The notes: generated by a model from the letters alone, not told the origin. 27,729 nucleotides of DNA from Chrysochromulina tobinii (GCA_001275005.1 JWZX01002418.1:1-27729); one strand, 5' to 3'. Shown: positions 1-9,481, numbered from the stretch's first letter. Numbers and translations are program-made.

Positions 1-20
1 TGTGTTTCCCGTCCTCAGAG

Positions 21-76
<56 letters not shown>

Positions 77-356
77 AGAAGAGCTCACGAAAAGCTCACG
101 ACGCGCGACGACGCACTACAACACGTGCCACTGAGCGCCTGACGAGATGGGCCTGACATGGCGATGTCGCTCCGAAGAAGTCGGCATGTACGGCGTGCGA
201 CACGAACGACTCTTTGCGTGGATTCGGGCGCGCGGCGGTGCACAGCGCCCTCTCACGCCACTCCTGGATGGCATGCGCACGAGTCTCATGGCCGTGTTCG
301 CCGAGGTCGCGGGCTATCCGACAGCTCACACATCTGGTGCCTCTACTGACTACTAC
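1..356. other. 3' flank of the Serinc gene, no gene seen
   Basis: This stretch lies downstream of the minus-strand Serinc stop codon. It holds a long TC dinucleotide run and nothing I can identify as coding. The pyrimidine run ends in TTTCAG near 78, which looks like a plus-strand 3' splice site. A last exon of a plus-strand gene entering from the left therefore cannot be excluded, but no conserved protein is visible. Confidence 0.5.
23..73. repeat. (TC)n dinucleotide microsatellite
   Basis: About 25 uninterrupted TC units (GA on the other strand), ending in TTTCAG. It is a simple repeat prone to length variation and lies outside any supported coding exon. Confidence 0.95.
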
Positions 357-1977
357 TCAGTCATCGAACTCGATGCCGAAGTCGCGGTAGTGGCGCAAGC
401 AGTAGGGCGCAAGGAGCGTCCATGCGTAGAGAAGCAGGCACATCCACTGCGAGACGGCCTTGACCCAAAAGGACTGGAGCGAGGTGTTGTACGCGTTCGC
501 TGCCTCCTTGGTTGCCGGCACGCCGTGGTCGAATGCGGGCTGCTCCGACCAGTCGGTGATGAGCATCGCAATGTACATCGAGCATGCCACCATCATCAGG
601 TGATAGTACCACCAGGACTCGGGCCCGACGTGATCGTCGGTAGAGTCGGAAGAGGAGCCGTTGATCGAGCTGGGCACCCCAGAGTCGTCCAGCTTGGCCG
701 TCATTTCCGAGCCCGACTCCCTACCGATGATCGCGGTCTTCGATCCCGTCGTCGAAGACACGATGGTGCAGACCGAGATGCATGCGACCAGCAGGCCGAC
801 GACCTGGTCGCGCCACACGTGCGCCTGGTCGGTGTGGAACGGGTTGCACGTGTGGCTCGGGTGCGACGCGAGCGCCGAGTAGCACAAGTACGTGCAGTAG
901 CTCGTCACCACTGACGAGGTGAGCAGAGTGCCGTGCGGCGCGATCTTGGTGCACGAGATGATCGAGAGGATCAGGGTGAGAATGAGCGTGATCGAGATGA
1001 TGGTTTGCTGCGCGGGGCATCCCTCGGACCCGAACGCGTGGTACATGAAGATCCAAGCGCCCAGCGAGCCCAGGTACATCGTGGCAGCGACGCCCACGAT
1101 GCCGCTCCTCCACGAGCCCCAGAAGTGCTCATAGTCGCTGGCCTCGTCGTACGCGAGCCACTTCTCGTTCCAGTTGTAGCTGCGGGGCGCGGTGTGTGGA
1201 CGAGGGAAGGGGGCAGGGCTGAGAGCGTGGCAGACGGGCTGCGGGCCGCGCGCACGGGGAGGGCGGCAGCGGGACGTGAGAGGGGGGAGGGGGGCGTCGC
1301 AGAAAAAGCGGCCGAGAGGCACACCCGAAATCAATGAGGAGCAGGATCTGGAGCATGAGGAATGCCCATGAGAGGTAGCGCGCCGTCTCGCGGTACCCCT
1401 CCATCGCGTGGTTGTCGATGAAGAACGTCGAGATGACCAGGCCGAGCAGCAGAAAGATCTTGGCAAACCAGAAGCCGCGGTGCGCCTTGGCCCCGAAGAC
1501 GGTGGTGCCGCACGTGCAGAGGGCAAGGAAGGCGAAGAATAGGCAGAGCGCAAACGAGACACGGTATACGGCGAAGACGCCGCCGCACACGTCCTCGCAG
1601 CAGATGACCCACGCGTCGGGGTGGCGTGGCGCGCACCAGAAGCGACCATTCCAGTCGTCCAGCACACCAGTGCCCTTCTTGGCAAGGTGCTGCATCTGCT
1701 CCATGTAACTTGCCTCGGTCGCATTGTAGCCGCCCCCAATGACCCAGTCGCCGCCGTTGTAGCGCATGATGTACGCAAAGACGACGAAGAACATAAGCGT
1801 GCTCGCGTAAATTATTGAGGCCAATTTCTTTGGCACGACGCACGCGCACGTGCACGCCTTGCAGGTCATGTTCGCGAGGCACGCGCCACCCATCGTGGCG
1901 CAGCAGCCCGTCAGCGCGGATGAGCACCCCGACATCATTGAGAGCGGGACGGTCACGAGAGAGGCGGCGGCACCCAT
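357..1977 (-). CDS. Serinc / TDE1-TMS family multi-pass membrane protein
   Basis: Serine incorporator family (TDE1/TMS), polytopic proteins of the secretory and endosomal membranes linked to serine-lipid handling and, in later work, lipid scrambling. Two exons, 1977-1325 and 1179-357, join to 491 residues, a normal family length. The N-terminus is a Cys-rich segment (GCCATMGGACLANMTCKACT) as in other Serincs. About ten hydrophobic helices follow, with the family hallmarks LLLIDF before the exon junction, WNEKW just after it, CNP in the large loop, SWWYYHLMMVACSMYIAMLI near residue 410 and the C-terminal LYAWTLLAPYCLRHYRDF. I chose the ATG at 1977 because MGAAAS matches the usual short MGA start. 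An in-frame ATG at 2094 would add 39 residues without family resemblance. Family assignment is secure; substrate is not deducible. Confidence 0.93.
1180..1324 (-). other. Intron of the Serinc gene (145 bp, GT-AG)
   Basis: Read on the minus strand, the donor is TTTCGG|GTGTGC at 1325/1324 and the acceptor is CCGCAG|CTACAAC at 1180/1179. Splicing rebuilds a Gly codon and gives IDFG-YNWNEKW, matching the conserved LIDF..xWNE region of Serincs. This fixes the junction to the base. Confidence 0.9.
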
Positions 1978-2536
1978 CCTTCCGCCCAGGCCTTTGCGTT
2001 TCCCACAGCGCGGGGGACTGCACTGGCCGCGCTGCCGAGGCGCCCCTTGATGAGGTAAGTAATCATGAGTAATTGCGCCTGCATTCCGCCACACTTTGTG
2101 GGAGAACCCTTTTTTTTCTCAAGTAGGTACCGGCCCAAAGAGACAGACCAAGGCAGATTCATAACAGAACATCACAGTTCCCCTCTCAGTCACACTGAGT
2201 GTGGCAGTGTGCACGACGTGCGCGTCGGGCGTCGTGGTCACAGTGTGAGGGATTAAGTGAGGGAACCAATTGGGGGGAACCCCCTAACAGACTGTGAGGG
2301 GTTTCCCTCACACTGCACCTCACAGTGTGGCGGCAGCAGTGTGGCACTCTCGACTCTTGACTTGGGTCAACGTTGATTGCACACCCGCGTCATAAGGAAT
2401 CCTGGGAATCCTACTTTTGTGACGAGAACTGACGAACCCCTCCGTCCTCCACAGCGTCAGATCCCCCTCCGGTCGTCCGGTGGCAGGCCGGTGGCACGGA
2501 GCCTGCGCGGCTGTGCACACGTAGGACATGAGCTTT
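1978..2536. promoter_or_regulatory. Serinc upstream region and RHL1-like 3' flank
   Basis: This 559-bp interval separates the Serinc start from the stop of the next minus-strand gene. It should contain the Serinc promoter and 5' UTR and the 3' end of the RHL1-like transcript. No conserved coding sequence is seen. The middle part is full of short inverted repeats based on CAGTGTGAGG (listed separately). Confidence 0.45.
2186..2348. repeat. Cluster of inverted repeats based on CAGTGTG(AGG)
   Basis: The heptamer CAGTGTG or its complement recurs at least six times. Perfect arms are CAGTGTGAGGG (2241-2251) with CCCTCACACTG (2305-2315), and ACTGTGAGG (2291-2299) with CCTCACAGT (2319-2327). CACACTGAGTGTG near 2190 is a small palindrome, and a G-run/AA/C-run hairpin lies near 2272-2284. 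It could be a cruciform-forming regulatory block or a remnant of a small non-autonomous element. I see no target-site duplication that would decide. Confidence 0.7.
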
Positions 2537-4450
2537 TCAGCTGTCCGAGTCGTCCTCGTCGCTCTCCTCGACGTACTTCTTTGCGGTGGATGCGCTCGCA
2601 CGTCGGCTGCGGTTCGCGACCAGTTGGCTGCCGCCCTGCGAGCCGCCGCCCACATCGTCGAACTCCTCGACACTGTCCTCATCGCTCGAACTGGCGCGTT
2701 TGCGCTTCTTGGCCGGTGGTTGAGGTTTGGGTGGTTGAGGTTTGGGCGCTGCGGCGGGCTTGGCGGCGGCTTTCTTGGGGGGCGCCTTCTTCTTCGCCTT
2801 CGGCTTGTCGTCTTCGTGAACGTCGAAGTCATCGTCGCTGTCGTCGCTGACCACGATCGTCTCGGTCGCCTTCTTGGCCGTTGGCCGCTTTGGCGCCGAC
2901 GGCTTCGGTGCTGCGGGCGCCTCCACCTTGGTCGCCTTCCCCTTGCCACCACCACCAGTCGCCGCCTTGCCGCCACCACCACCACTGCTCTTGGCAGCTG
3001 GTTTGGGCTTCACCCTGGCACGCTCTCCGTAAAACTCCTCCACGTCCACCACGTCCTCGTCCACGTCGTCCACGTCAGAATCCTGGTCCACGTAACTCTT
3101 GGTAGGACGCGCGCGCGCGCTGCGCGTCGGCCGTGCCGACATCGCCTCGAGCGCCTCTGCCTCGTCGTCATCGTCTTCTCGATCGTCCTCTCGAGGCGCC
3201 ATCGTTTCGTGCTCGTCGTCCTCGCCGCCACGGCCGCCCTCGTCGTCGTCATCGACCGCAATCGGCGCTCCGGCTCCGCCGCTGACCTCAGACTTGTCTG
3301 CGCGCGGCTTGGGTGGCGCACGGCCGCTACCGCCGCCGCTACCGCCGCCGCTGCCGCTTGCCATTGCTTCGCCCCGTCGAGGCGGTGGTCCTGCTGAGCC
3401 TGACGACCCTTCGTACTCGGCGGCGGCGCCCGCGCTGAAGCTCCACTTCTTATGGATGCGCTGCTGCACGGCCGCGGGGATGGGCACGAGTGACGCGTCG
3501 CCGGCCGCGAGCGAGCGTGCAGGCGCGTCACCGCCCTCAGCGCTGTTGCCGCCGCCACCCTCGCTCCTTGTCAAGGGCGGTAGCCACCCCGCTTCGGAAA
3601 AGACCAGCACGTTATCGAAGGCTTCCTCGCAGTAGAGCTGGCCCGCGCGCGGCTGGAGCGTGATGAGCTTTGCCTTCGGGTACAGCAGCGTGCCGCGCAG
3701 CCGCAGCCGTCCCTGCCCCGGCCACTCGAGATAAATCTCTGGGTTGGGCGTGTCGAGCCGCTCGATGGAGCCGATGGTGCCGCCGTCCATCGGGGCAAGC
3801 TGCGCGGGCAGCGCGATGAGGTAGCGCGGCTTGTTTGCGGCGCCCTTGGCCTTCTTGACGATGTCGATAGAGCGTGCCGCGCCCATCTGCCGCAGCTCCT
3901 TGGATGCATGCAACAGCGGGTATTCATAGTGCGGCATGCGGTCCGAGCGCACGAGGCCGCCATCCTCCGCCTTGGCCTGGAGCTCTTTTGAGGTGGCGAT
4001 CTCCTCGTGCGGCATGACCGCCGAGATGGCAGCAGCCGCCGTCTTAGCCTGCTTGGCCGACGTCGATGCTGACGAGGCACCGGCAGCCGCCTTGCCCACT
4101 GTCGTCCTGCCTGCAGGCTGCTTGCCCATGGGCTGCTTGCCGCCGAAGGCGATCTCGCGCGACGCCGCCGCCGCCGAAGAAGCCGACTTTGCGGATGTTT
4201 TAGCCGAGGACTTGGGTGACGCCTTGGACGACCGCTTGGCTTGGGGCTCTTCCGGCTCGTACTCCTCATCATCCTCATCCTCGTAATCCTCATCATCATC
4301 GTCGACCTCGTCGTCATCGCTTGAGTCATCAGGCTCGTCGTCGTCGCTGCCATCGGGCGCGTCGTCGTCATCATCCAGTGCATCGCCGTTGTCGTCGTCG
4401 TCGTCCGGAGGCGGCTCGTCGTCGCTCGAATCCGCGATGCGCTTCGGCAT
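2537..4450 (-). CDS. RHL1: RHL1-like topoisomerase VI accessory (DNA-binding) protein
   Basis: A 637-residue intronless ORF. Residues about 185-290 match the conserved core of plant ROOT HAIRLESS 1 (RHL1/HYP7), a subunit of the DNA topoisomerase VI complex needed for endoreduplication. Visible motifs are KPRYLIALPAQLAP, GGTIGSIERLDTPNPEIYLE, GRLRLRGTLLYPKAKLITLQ and CEEAFDNVLVFSEAGW, in the RHL1 order. The N-terminal 90 residues are almost pure acidic low complexity (Asp/Glu). The C-terminal half is disordered, with alternating acidic and Lys/Pro/Ala blocks, as expected for a nuclear DNA-binding protein. The ATG at 4450 (MPKRIADSSDDE) is chosen over an in-frame start at 4714, whose extra 88 residues run through a probable promoter. 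A partial copy of this gene's residues about 124-197 reappears at 13238-13464. Confidence 0.85.
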   Translation of the reverse strand: MPKRIADSSDDEPPPDDDDDNGDALDDDDDAPDGSDDDEPDDSSDDDEVDDDDEDYEDEDDEEYEPEEPQAKRSSKASPKSSAKTSAKSASSAAAASREIAFGGKQPMGKQPAGRTTVGKAAAGASSASTSAKQAKTAAAAISAVMPHEEIATSKELQAKAEDGGLVRSDRMPHYEYPLLHASKELRQMGAARSIDIVKKAKGAANKPRYLIALPAQLAPMDGGTIGSIERLDTPNPEIYLEWPGQGRLRLRGTLLYPKAKLITLQPRAGQLYCEEAFDNVLVFSEAGWLPPLTRSEGGGGNSAEGGDAPARSLAAGDASLVPIPAAVQQRIHKKWSFSAGAAAEYEGSSGSAGPPPRRGEAMASGSGGGSGGGSGRAPPKPRADKSEVSGGAGAPIAVDDDDEGGRGGEDDEHETMAPREDDREDDDDEAEALEAMSARPTRSARARPTKSYVDQDSDVDDVDEDVVDVEEFYGERARVKPKPAAKSSGGGGGKAATGGGGKGKATKVEAPAAPKPSAPKRPTAKKATETIVVSDDSDDDFDVHEDDKPKAKKKAPPKKAAAKPAAAPKPQPPKPQPPAKKRKRASSSDEDSVEEFDDVGGGSQGGSQLVANRSRRASASTAKKYVEESDEDDSDS

Positions 4451-4739
4451 GGTCCCGAAAGTCCCGCCCGCACAAGACCGCGCGACAAGTTTCGAGCCAA
4501 ACACAACAATTGTATCGACATCGTTATAATCTCCGTCGCTACATGGGAAGGCCTCATCCAAATTTGTATGACAAAATTTGGAAATTCCCTTCCGGACGTG
4601 CCACGTCACGGAATTCATGTAATCGCCCTTCGCCGAAGCACAGGCTGCCTCCCCACCCACCCACCCACTCTGAACAATCGCCCCTGGATCATCGGTGCTG
4701 ACTCGACGCCTCATACGGTCGCCGCCTCTCGCAGCATCA
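4451..4739. promoter_or_regulatory. Divergent intergenic region between RHL1-like and ERp29-like genes
   Basis: 289 bp between two divergently read start codons, so it must hold both promoters. It is locally AT-richer than its surroundings. It contains a perfect 8-bp inverted repeat, CCAAATTT (4558-4565) and AAATTTGG (4574-4581), with an 8-bp spacer. No classical TATA box position can be fixed. Confidence 0.5.
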
Positions 4740-5523
4740 ATGGCTCACGGCATGATGTTCCTCGCACTCTGCGGCCTCGCCTCAGCCTATAGTGACCGCG
4801 GCATCCTCAAGCTTGACAACACGTAAGGCCAGCTCCATTCCACCCGCTGTGCACGCACGGCCACGCTGACGTGCGCCGTGCATGTGTCTGTCACATCGGC
4901 GCAGCACCTTTGACCGCATCATCGACGGCTCCAAGGACGTCTTCGTGCGCTTCGACAAGGAGTATGCCTACGGTGATGATCACGACGCCTGGAAGAAGTT
5001 TGCGGCCGAGGTGGGTGGCTCATCGGCGGCGATGCTGGTGGCCGACGTGGGTGTCTCCGAGTACGGCGACAAGGACAACAAGGACCTCGCGGACCGCTTC
5101 TCGATCAAGACGGACGAGTTCCCGCAGTACCGTCTGTTCCTCAAGGGTTCTTCGACCTCGCCGACGAGCTACACGGGCGAGAAGAAGTACGAGGGCTTCC
5201 TTCGGTTCGTGCAGGAGAAGGCGGGCGTGTGGGTTGGTCTGCCTGGCCAGATCAAGGAGCTCGATGCGCTTGCCAAGGAGTTTGTGAAGGGCGACAAGGC
5301 GGCGGTGCTCGCGAAGGCCGAGTCGGCGGCCAAGGCCCTCGAGACTAAAGACGAGGACTCGGGAAAATACTATGTCAAGGTGATGCAGAAGGCGTCCGAG
5401 AAGGGCGACTTTGTCACCAAGGAGACCGAGCGGCTGCAGAAGATGATTGAGGACGGTGCGGTCAAGGCGGATAAGAAGAAGGATTTTGGACGCCGCCTCA
5501 ACATCCTCTCGTCGTTCGCCTAA
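4740..5523 (+). CDS. ERp29-like ER chaperone (redox-inactive PDI family)
   Basis: Exons 4740-4822 and 4905-5523 join to 233 residues, close to ERp29 length. A signal peptide (MAHGMMFLALCGLASAYS) leads into a thioredoxin-like domain: RGILKLDNTTF, VFVRFDKEYAYGDDHDAW, LVADVGVSEYGDKDNKDLAD and PQYRLF. The all-helical ERp29 D-domain follows, ending in FGRRLNILSSF, which aligns with the human LNILTAF region. Family members act in the ER lumen as escorts for secretory clients and lack a CxxC redox site. Here the mature protein has no cysteine at all. Unlike animal ERp29/Windbeutel, the protein stops right after the D-domain and has no KEEL/KDEL-type retrieval signal, so retention must differ or the protein is secreted. 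The assignment is strong. Confidence 0.9.
4823..4904 (+). other. Intron of the ERp29-like gene (82 bp, GT-AG)
   Basis: Donor AACAC|GTAAGG and acceptor GGCGCAG|CACCTTT. Splicing joins LDNT to TFDRIID in frame and restores the conserved start of the thioredoxin-like domain after the signal peptide. Confidence 0.92.
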
Positions 5524-6261
5524 GCACGCTTGGACGCCTGCAGCGGAACAGGGGCAGCGGGCGCACGCGCCCAGGCACACACTGCGCGCGCGCGCATTAG
5601 GAGACAACGGGCCACGAGCGCCTGCAGGGGATGAGGCTTTTGCAAGATGCACGCACGCACCTTTTGCGGTGTCGTGAGCGAACAGAGAGCGAGAGGAGGC
5701 CAAGATGAGATTGGGCCGTGGATGATGAAAGTTGTGGACGTCTTTAGATGCGGCGTGTTGAAGGACTATCGAACGTGGGATAGAGAAGGGGGGCGGGGCT
5801 GGTGCTCTGTGTGTCGGGCCCTGCTGTGGCGACGGAGCGCGACGGTGGAGGACCCCCGCGCCGCGCCGAGACCCGAGGACGGAGCGACAAGGTTAAGGAG
5901 CGACGCGCACGAATTGAGGTAATCGCGCTCTCGGACGGAGGAGCGCCTGGGGAAGAGCGCCACCCCTCCATTGTGCCCGCCGCATGCCGCCGCAGGGCCC
6001 CCCACGGCCACGCCACCCAGCGAGACCGTCACCGTGGTTCCGTGCGACCGCGAGACCCGCTGGCCGCTGAGCACGACCGACGTGAGCGTCTTTGGTGAGG
6101 GAAAAAAGGGTTCACTTTTGGATGCGAACGGGACCGGTGGTCGTGCGTCTTGCCGAGATGGCAATTAACGTCAGAACGTGAACGTGTGAACGTCCTTGGA
6201 TATTCGTTTCACTTGTCACTGTGTTGGCAACCAACGGCCGCCGACGAGCGACCAGCTCGCG
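5524..6261. other. Intergenic region upstream of DPCD, no gene seen
   Basis: 738 bp between the ERp29-like stop and the DPCD start. Several long open frames run through it on both strands, but their composition (Arg/Pro/Ser from GC-rich DNA) shows no recognisable domain. Near 6172-6200 the tetramer ACGT recurs in a short AACGT(G)-spaced series just before DPCD, which may be part of its promoter. Confidence 0.45.
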
Positions 6262-6873
6262 ATGGCAGCACTTGTGGCGTTGTACCCGGAGGGCACTAAG
6301 GTGACCAACGTTACGAGTGGCGGACGCCGAAAGATGCACTACACACTGCCCGACGAGTCAGAGGTGGTCGAAGAGTATGATGTGCAGACGGATGAGCTCG
6401 TGGTGCGCAAGAAGCGCAGCAAAACCGTGCTGGGCGCAGAGGGTGAGTGGATATACGAGGTGGGCGAGGCGCCGACGCGCGTGACCATCGAGAACGACTT
6501 GCTACGGCCGAATAGCAGCAATCCGTTGCTCGTGCGCAAGGACCGACCGCATGCGTTCGAGTGGCGCATCCGCAACCTGCCATACCCAAAGCCCACATAT
6601 GCGGTAACCGTTGACGCCCAGGATAATCAGATTGTGGTCCGCACATCCAACAAAAAGTACTTTAAGCGCATCGACATCCCGGAGATGGATCGCCTTCGGT
6701 TGCACCTCGAGGAGGCGGCGCTCTCGTGGTCGCACGAGAACAGCACGCTCATCATTCAGTACAAGAAGCCGCAGCAGATCATGGCGGCCGAGAAGGACGC
6801 GAAGGTCGCGCGCTTGACCGCGCCCGAGCAGGGCCCCGAGCAAGCGGCTGAGGAGCAGTGCAAGCAGCAGTGA
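6262..6873 (+). CDS. DPCD: DPCD family ciliary protein
   Basis: 203 residues, the same length as human DPCD (deleted in primary ciliary dyskinesia). The whole protein aligns by eye: GGRRKMHYTLPDESEVVEEY, ELVVRKKRSKTVLGAEGEW, NPLLVRKDRPHAFEWRIRNL, PYPKPTYAVTVD, IVVRTSNKKYFKRIDIPEMD, LSWSHENSTLIIQYKKPQ. The fold resembles a CS-like beta domain; DPCD is conserved in ciliated eukaryotes and is linked to RUVBL1/2-dependent assembly of ciliary machinery. The ATG at 6262 has a strong context (G at -3 and +4) and gives the usual short N-terminus. An in-frame ATG at 6196 would add 22 unconserved residues. It implies a flagellated life stage. Confidence 0.95.
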   Translation: MAALVALYPEGTKVTNVTSGGRRKMHYTLPDESEVVEEYDVQTDELVVRKKRSKTVLGAEGEWIYEVGEAPTRVTIENDLLRPNSSNPLLVRKDRPHAFEWRIRNLPYPKPTYAVTVDAQDNQIVVRTSNKKYFKRIDIPEMDRLRLHLEEAALSWSHENSTLIIQYKKPQQIMAAEKDAKVARLTAPEQGPEQAAEEQCKQQ

Positions 6874-7261
6874 GAGCGAGCGTCACAGGACACGCCCGCG
6901 TATTATTCTCGTCTTACGGCGCGTGTACGCGTTACCGTAGGTTCCAAGAAGACGCGCGTCGAGAGTAGCTGTACTCCAGTAGCCGCACGGGGAACCCAAA
7001 ACCGCGCTCTCTCCCTTGCTAAACACAAATCGGATTGCCTCAGATCGCATTTTTTCGTCGAACCGTACTGTACTCACTCACCTCTCACGGGTTTTCGCGA
7101 GCGCGGTGTACCTCGTTGTCGGTGGCGGCATGAAGACTCTCGAGTCTCTGGAGCTCGTTGTCCGACGTGCGTCGCGTCGACACATTCATCTTCAATCCTC
7201 GTCGTTGGGGCGCCATGTGCCGTGTCAGTCATCGCTCGTCGGGCGGGCCGTCTGATGCGCT
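6874..7261. other. Convergent 3' intergenic region, no gene seen
   Basis: 388 bp between the stop codons of the plus-strand DPCD gene and the minus-strand PsuG-PfkB gene. Both transcripts must end here, so 3' UTRs may overlap. No conserved coding sequence or RNA gene is visible. Confidence 0.5.
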
Positions 7262-9481
7262 TCACGCCGGAGCCATTATCGCGGCAGGGCTCAGATCTAT
7301 CGGTACCGCTCCTTCAGTCTGCAGCGCCAGCCGCGCCGCTCGCAGCCCACAGAGGATTGCAGCACGCACGCGCTCGTCATGGCGCTCATCGTCTTGAGTA
7401 ACCCGGAACGTGCTAGGCGCCGTGCTCGTAGGCGCCGTGATGAGCGCCCACGCAGCCCCCGCAACGAAGGAGTCACCCGCGCCACGCGTACTCGAAATCG
7501 AGTCCACCTCGAGCGCGGGCAGCTCTTCAAACAGGACGTCCGAGCTCGAGCCCGGGGCGGCGCGACGCGCCCATAAGACGCCCTGAGGCCCACGTGTCGT
7601 GAGCACATGACGGCAGCCTGCTCGAACCAGTGCGCCCGCTGCGGTGCGCACCTCTTCGGCACTCGGCGCATGGGCGATGCCTTTGTGAGGCGCGGGCGCG
7701 GCGCTGCCTTGGAGTGCCGCCGCCATCGCCACCGCCTCATCCTCATTAGGGGATGTGAACGTGAGGGCTCCAAAGAGTCCAGCCTCGACCAGCGAGCAGC
7801 ATGCGGCATGCGCCTTCGATACAGAGACTGGTTCCAGCCACAGAGGCGTCTGCGAGGCGGCAGCGAGGCGCGCCAACTCCTGCAGCGCCGCGCCCGACAG
7901 GTTGGCATCGGCGACGCACAAGGGCGCGCCGTCGAGGGCGCTCCCGAGGGCCGCGCGCACGTACTCAGACGTGACGTGACGATGCACGTCCATGTCGGCG
8001 ATGGCGGCGATGAGGTCGCTCGTATGATCCATGACGGCCGTGTACGTGGCTGTGCGCTCGCCGGACACACGCAGCACGCGGCTCACATCAATGCCGCAAA
8101 CGCCACCGCTGCCGCCAAAGCCGCCGCCGCCCTCGCCACCGCTCTCGCTGCCGCCCTCGCCGCCGTACCGGTAGCTGCCCACGCCCATCTCACCTTGAAG
8201 CGAGGCGGCGTGCGAGAGGAGCTGATCACCGAAGGCGTCGTCCCCCACAGCCGCAAGCAGCAGCGGATGTGCCCCCAAGCGTGCGAGACCCTCGGCAATG
8301 TTGCGCCCGACGCCTCCCGGCGACACGCGCAGAGTGCCCGGGCTCGAGGTGCGCAGCAGCACCGTGCTGCCTGCCGCGGGTGACGCGACAAGATCGGCGA
8401 CGGCACCTCCCACAACAATGGGCTGGCGATCGTTACGACTGTGCGGAAGCGCACCCTCGGCGCCGCCGCTGTCGCCGCCGCCGCCGCCGCCACGCAGTCG
8501 CCCGCCCGGCGCCGTGCGTCGCTGCAGCTCGGCGAGGGAGGTTGCGATCTGCGCTCCTACAGCGGCGTTATTCTTGATGAGGGCAATGTTGGAGGCGAGT
8601 GAGTCGCCGCCGGTCAGCTCGGCGATACGCTTGAGCAAAAAGGGCGTCGTGTCGCGCCCGGCGACCCCCGCGGCGCCCGCCTCGGCAAGGGCCTGCTCGA
8701 TGGCCCCCTGCACCTTCCCGGCCTCCGCCTCCGCGGACTCAGGGATCGGAACAGCGACGAGAGTGCCGGAACTGAGCCCGAGAGTGCTGCTCGCATGAAC
8801 GACGGCGGCCGCCTCGTGGGCCGTCTCGACGCGGGTAGGCGCCGGGCAGCCAGAGCGGCGCGTGAAAAAGGCGGGGAACTCGTCCGTGCCAAGCGCGAGC
8901 ACCGCCACGCCCTGGGTTTCTAAGAACTCGAGCGTGCGTGGGATGTCGAGGATGCTCTTGGCTCCGGCGCAAACCACACACACCGGCGTCCGACCGAGCT
9001 CGCACAGGTCGGCCGAGATATCGAGAGAGAGCTCGCCCCCGCGATGCACGCCGCCGATGCCGCCGGTGACAAACACGCGCACGCCGGCCATGTCGGCGAG
9101 CAGCATAGTCGCCGAGACGGTCGTGCCACCATGGCCGCTCCGTGCCACGCAAGCAGCCAGATCGCGTCGGGACACCTTGGCGACCTTGCCCGCGGCGCCG
9201 AGCACGGCGAACCGATTCAGCTCATCGTCAGAAAGGCCGATGCAGCACACGCCGTCGAGGATGGCGATGGTGGCCGGCACGGCACCCGAGTTCCGCACGA
9301 CCTCCTCCACCTCTCTGGCAGTTTGAATATTGGCTGGGTAAGGCATGCCGTGGCTGATGATGGTCGACTCGAGAGCGACCACCGCGCGGCCGGCGTCGAG
9401 TGCGGCGGCGACGTCCGGGTGCACGCGCACCGTGAGAGGTAGCGAGGCGCAGACGGCTAGCAGCGCTGCGAGTGGGCACAT
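7262..9481 (-). CDS. Bifunctional pseudouridine-5'-phosphate glycosidase / PfkB pseudouridine kinase
   Basis: A 739-residue intronless fusion. Residues about 20-335 are PsuG (YeiN-like), which splits pseudouridine 5'-phosphate into uracil and ribose 5-phosphate. All catalytic motifs are present: E38 in VVALESTIISHGMPYP, D154 in GGELSLDISADL, the Schiff-base lysine K175 in CAGAKSILDI, and the Asn of SNIALIKNNA near 310. A Gly-rich linker leads to a PfkB carbohydrate kinase domain (about 352-735) with the GGxxxD-type start VVGGAVADL, SPGGVGRNIAEGLARLGA and the catalytic GAGDSFVAG near 667. It would make the substrate by phosphorylating pseudouridine, so one chain covers the whole salvage/degradation route for pseudouridine from RNA turnover. 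The first 17 residues are hydrophobic and absent from bacterial PsuG; they may be a targeting peptide. There is no C-terminal PTS1. Confidence 0.94.
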   Translation of the reverse strand: MCPLAALLAVCASLPLTVRVHPDVAAALDAGRAVVALESTIISHGMPYPANIQTAREVEEVVRNSGAVPATIAILDGVCCIGLSDDELNRFAVLGAAGKVAKVSRRDLAACVARSGHGGTTVSATMLLADMAGVRVFVTGGIGGVHRGGELSLDISADLCELGRTPVCVVCAGAKSILDIPRTLEFLETQGVAVLALGTDEFPAFFTRRSGCPAPTRVETAHEAAAVVHASSTLGLSSGTLVAVPIPESAEAEAGKVQGAIEQALAEAGAAGVAGRDTTPFLLKRIAELTGGDSLASNIALIKNNAAVGAQIATSLAELQRRTAPGGRLRGGGGGGDSGGAEGALPHSRNDRQPIVVGGAVADLVASPAAGSTVLLRTSSPGTLRVSPGGVGRNIAEGLARLGAHPLLLAAVGDDAFGDQLLSHAASLQGEMGVGSYRYGGEGGSESGGEGGGGFGGSGGVCGIDVSRVLRVSGERTATYTAVMDHTSDLIAAIADMDVHRHVTSEYVRAALGSALDGAPLCVADANLSGAALQELARLAAASQTPLWLEPVSVSKAHAACCSLVEAGLFGALTFTSPNEDEAVAMAAALQGSAAPAPHKGIAHAPSAEEVRTAAGALVRAGCRHVLTTRGPQGVLWARRAAPGSSSDVLFEELPALEVDSISSTRGAGDSFVAGAAWALITAPTSTAPSTFRVTQDDERHDERVRAAILCGLRAARLALQTEGAVPIDLSPAAIMAPA

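Noticed and set aside
147-914. 255-codon plus-strand open frame
   Set aside because: It is antisense to the Serinc exon, which has strong family motifs; the plus-frame protein is Arg/Val-rich with no domain.
2528-3397. 289-codon plus-strand open frame
   Set aside because: It is the antisense shadow of the low-complexity C-terminus of the RHL1-like gene; its Leu/Arg/Ala repeats mirror GC-rich codons.
5766-6164. 132-codon minus-strand open frame between ERp29-like and DPCD genes
   Set aside because: No conserved motif, and frames are open on both strands here because stop codons are rare in GC-rich DNA.
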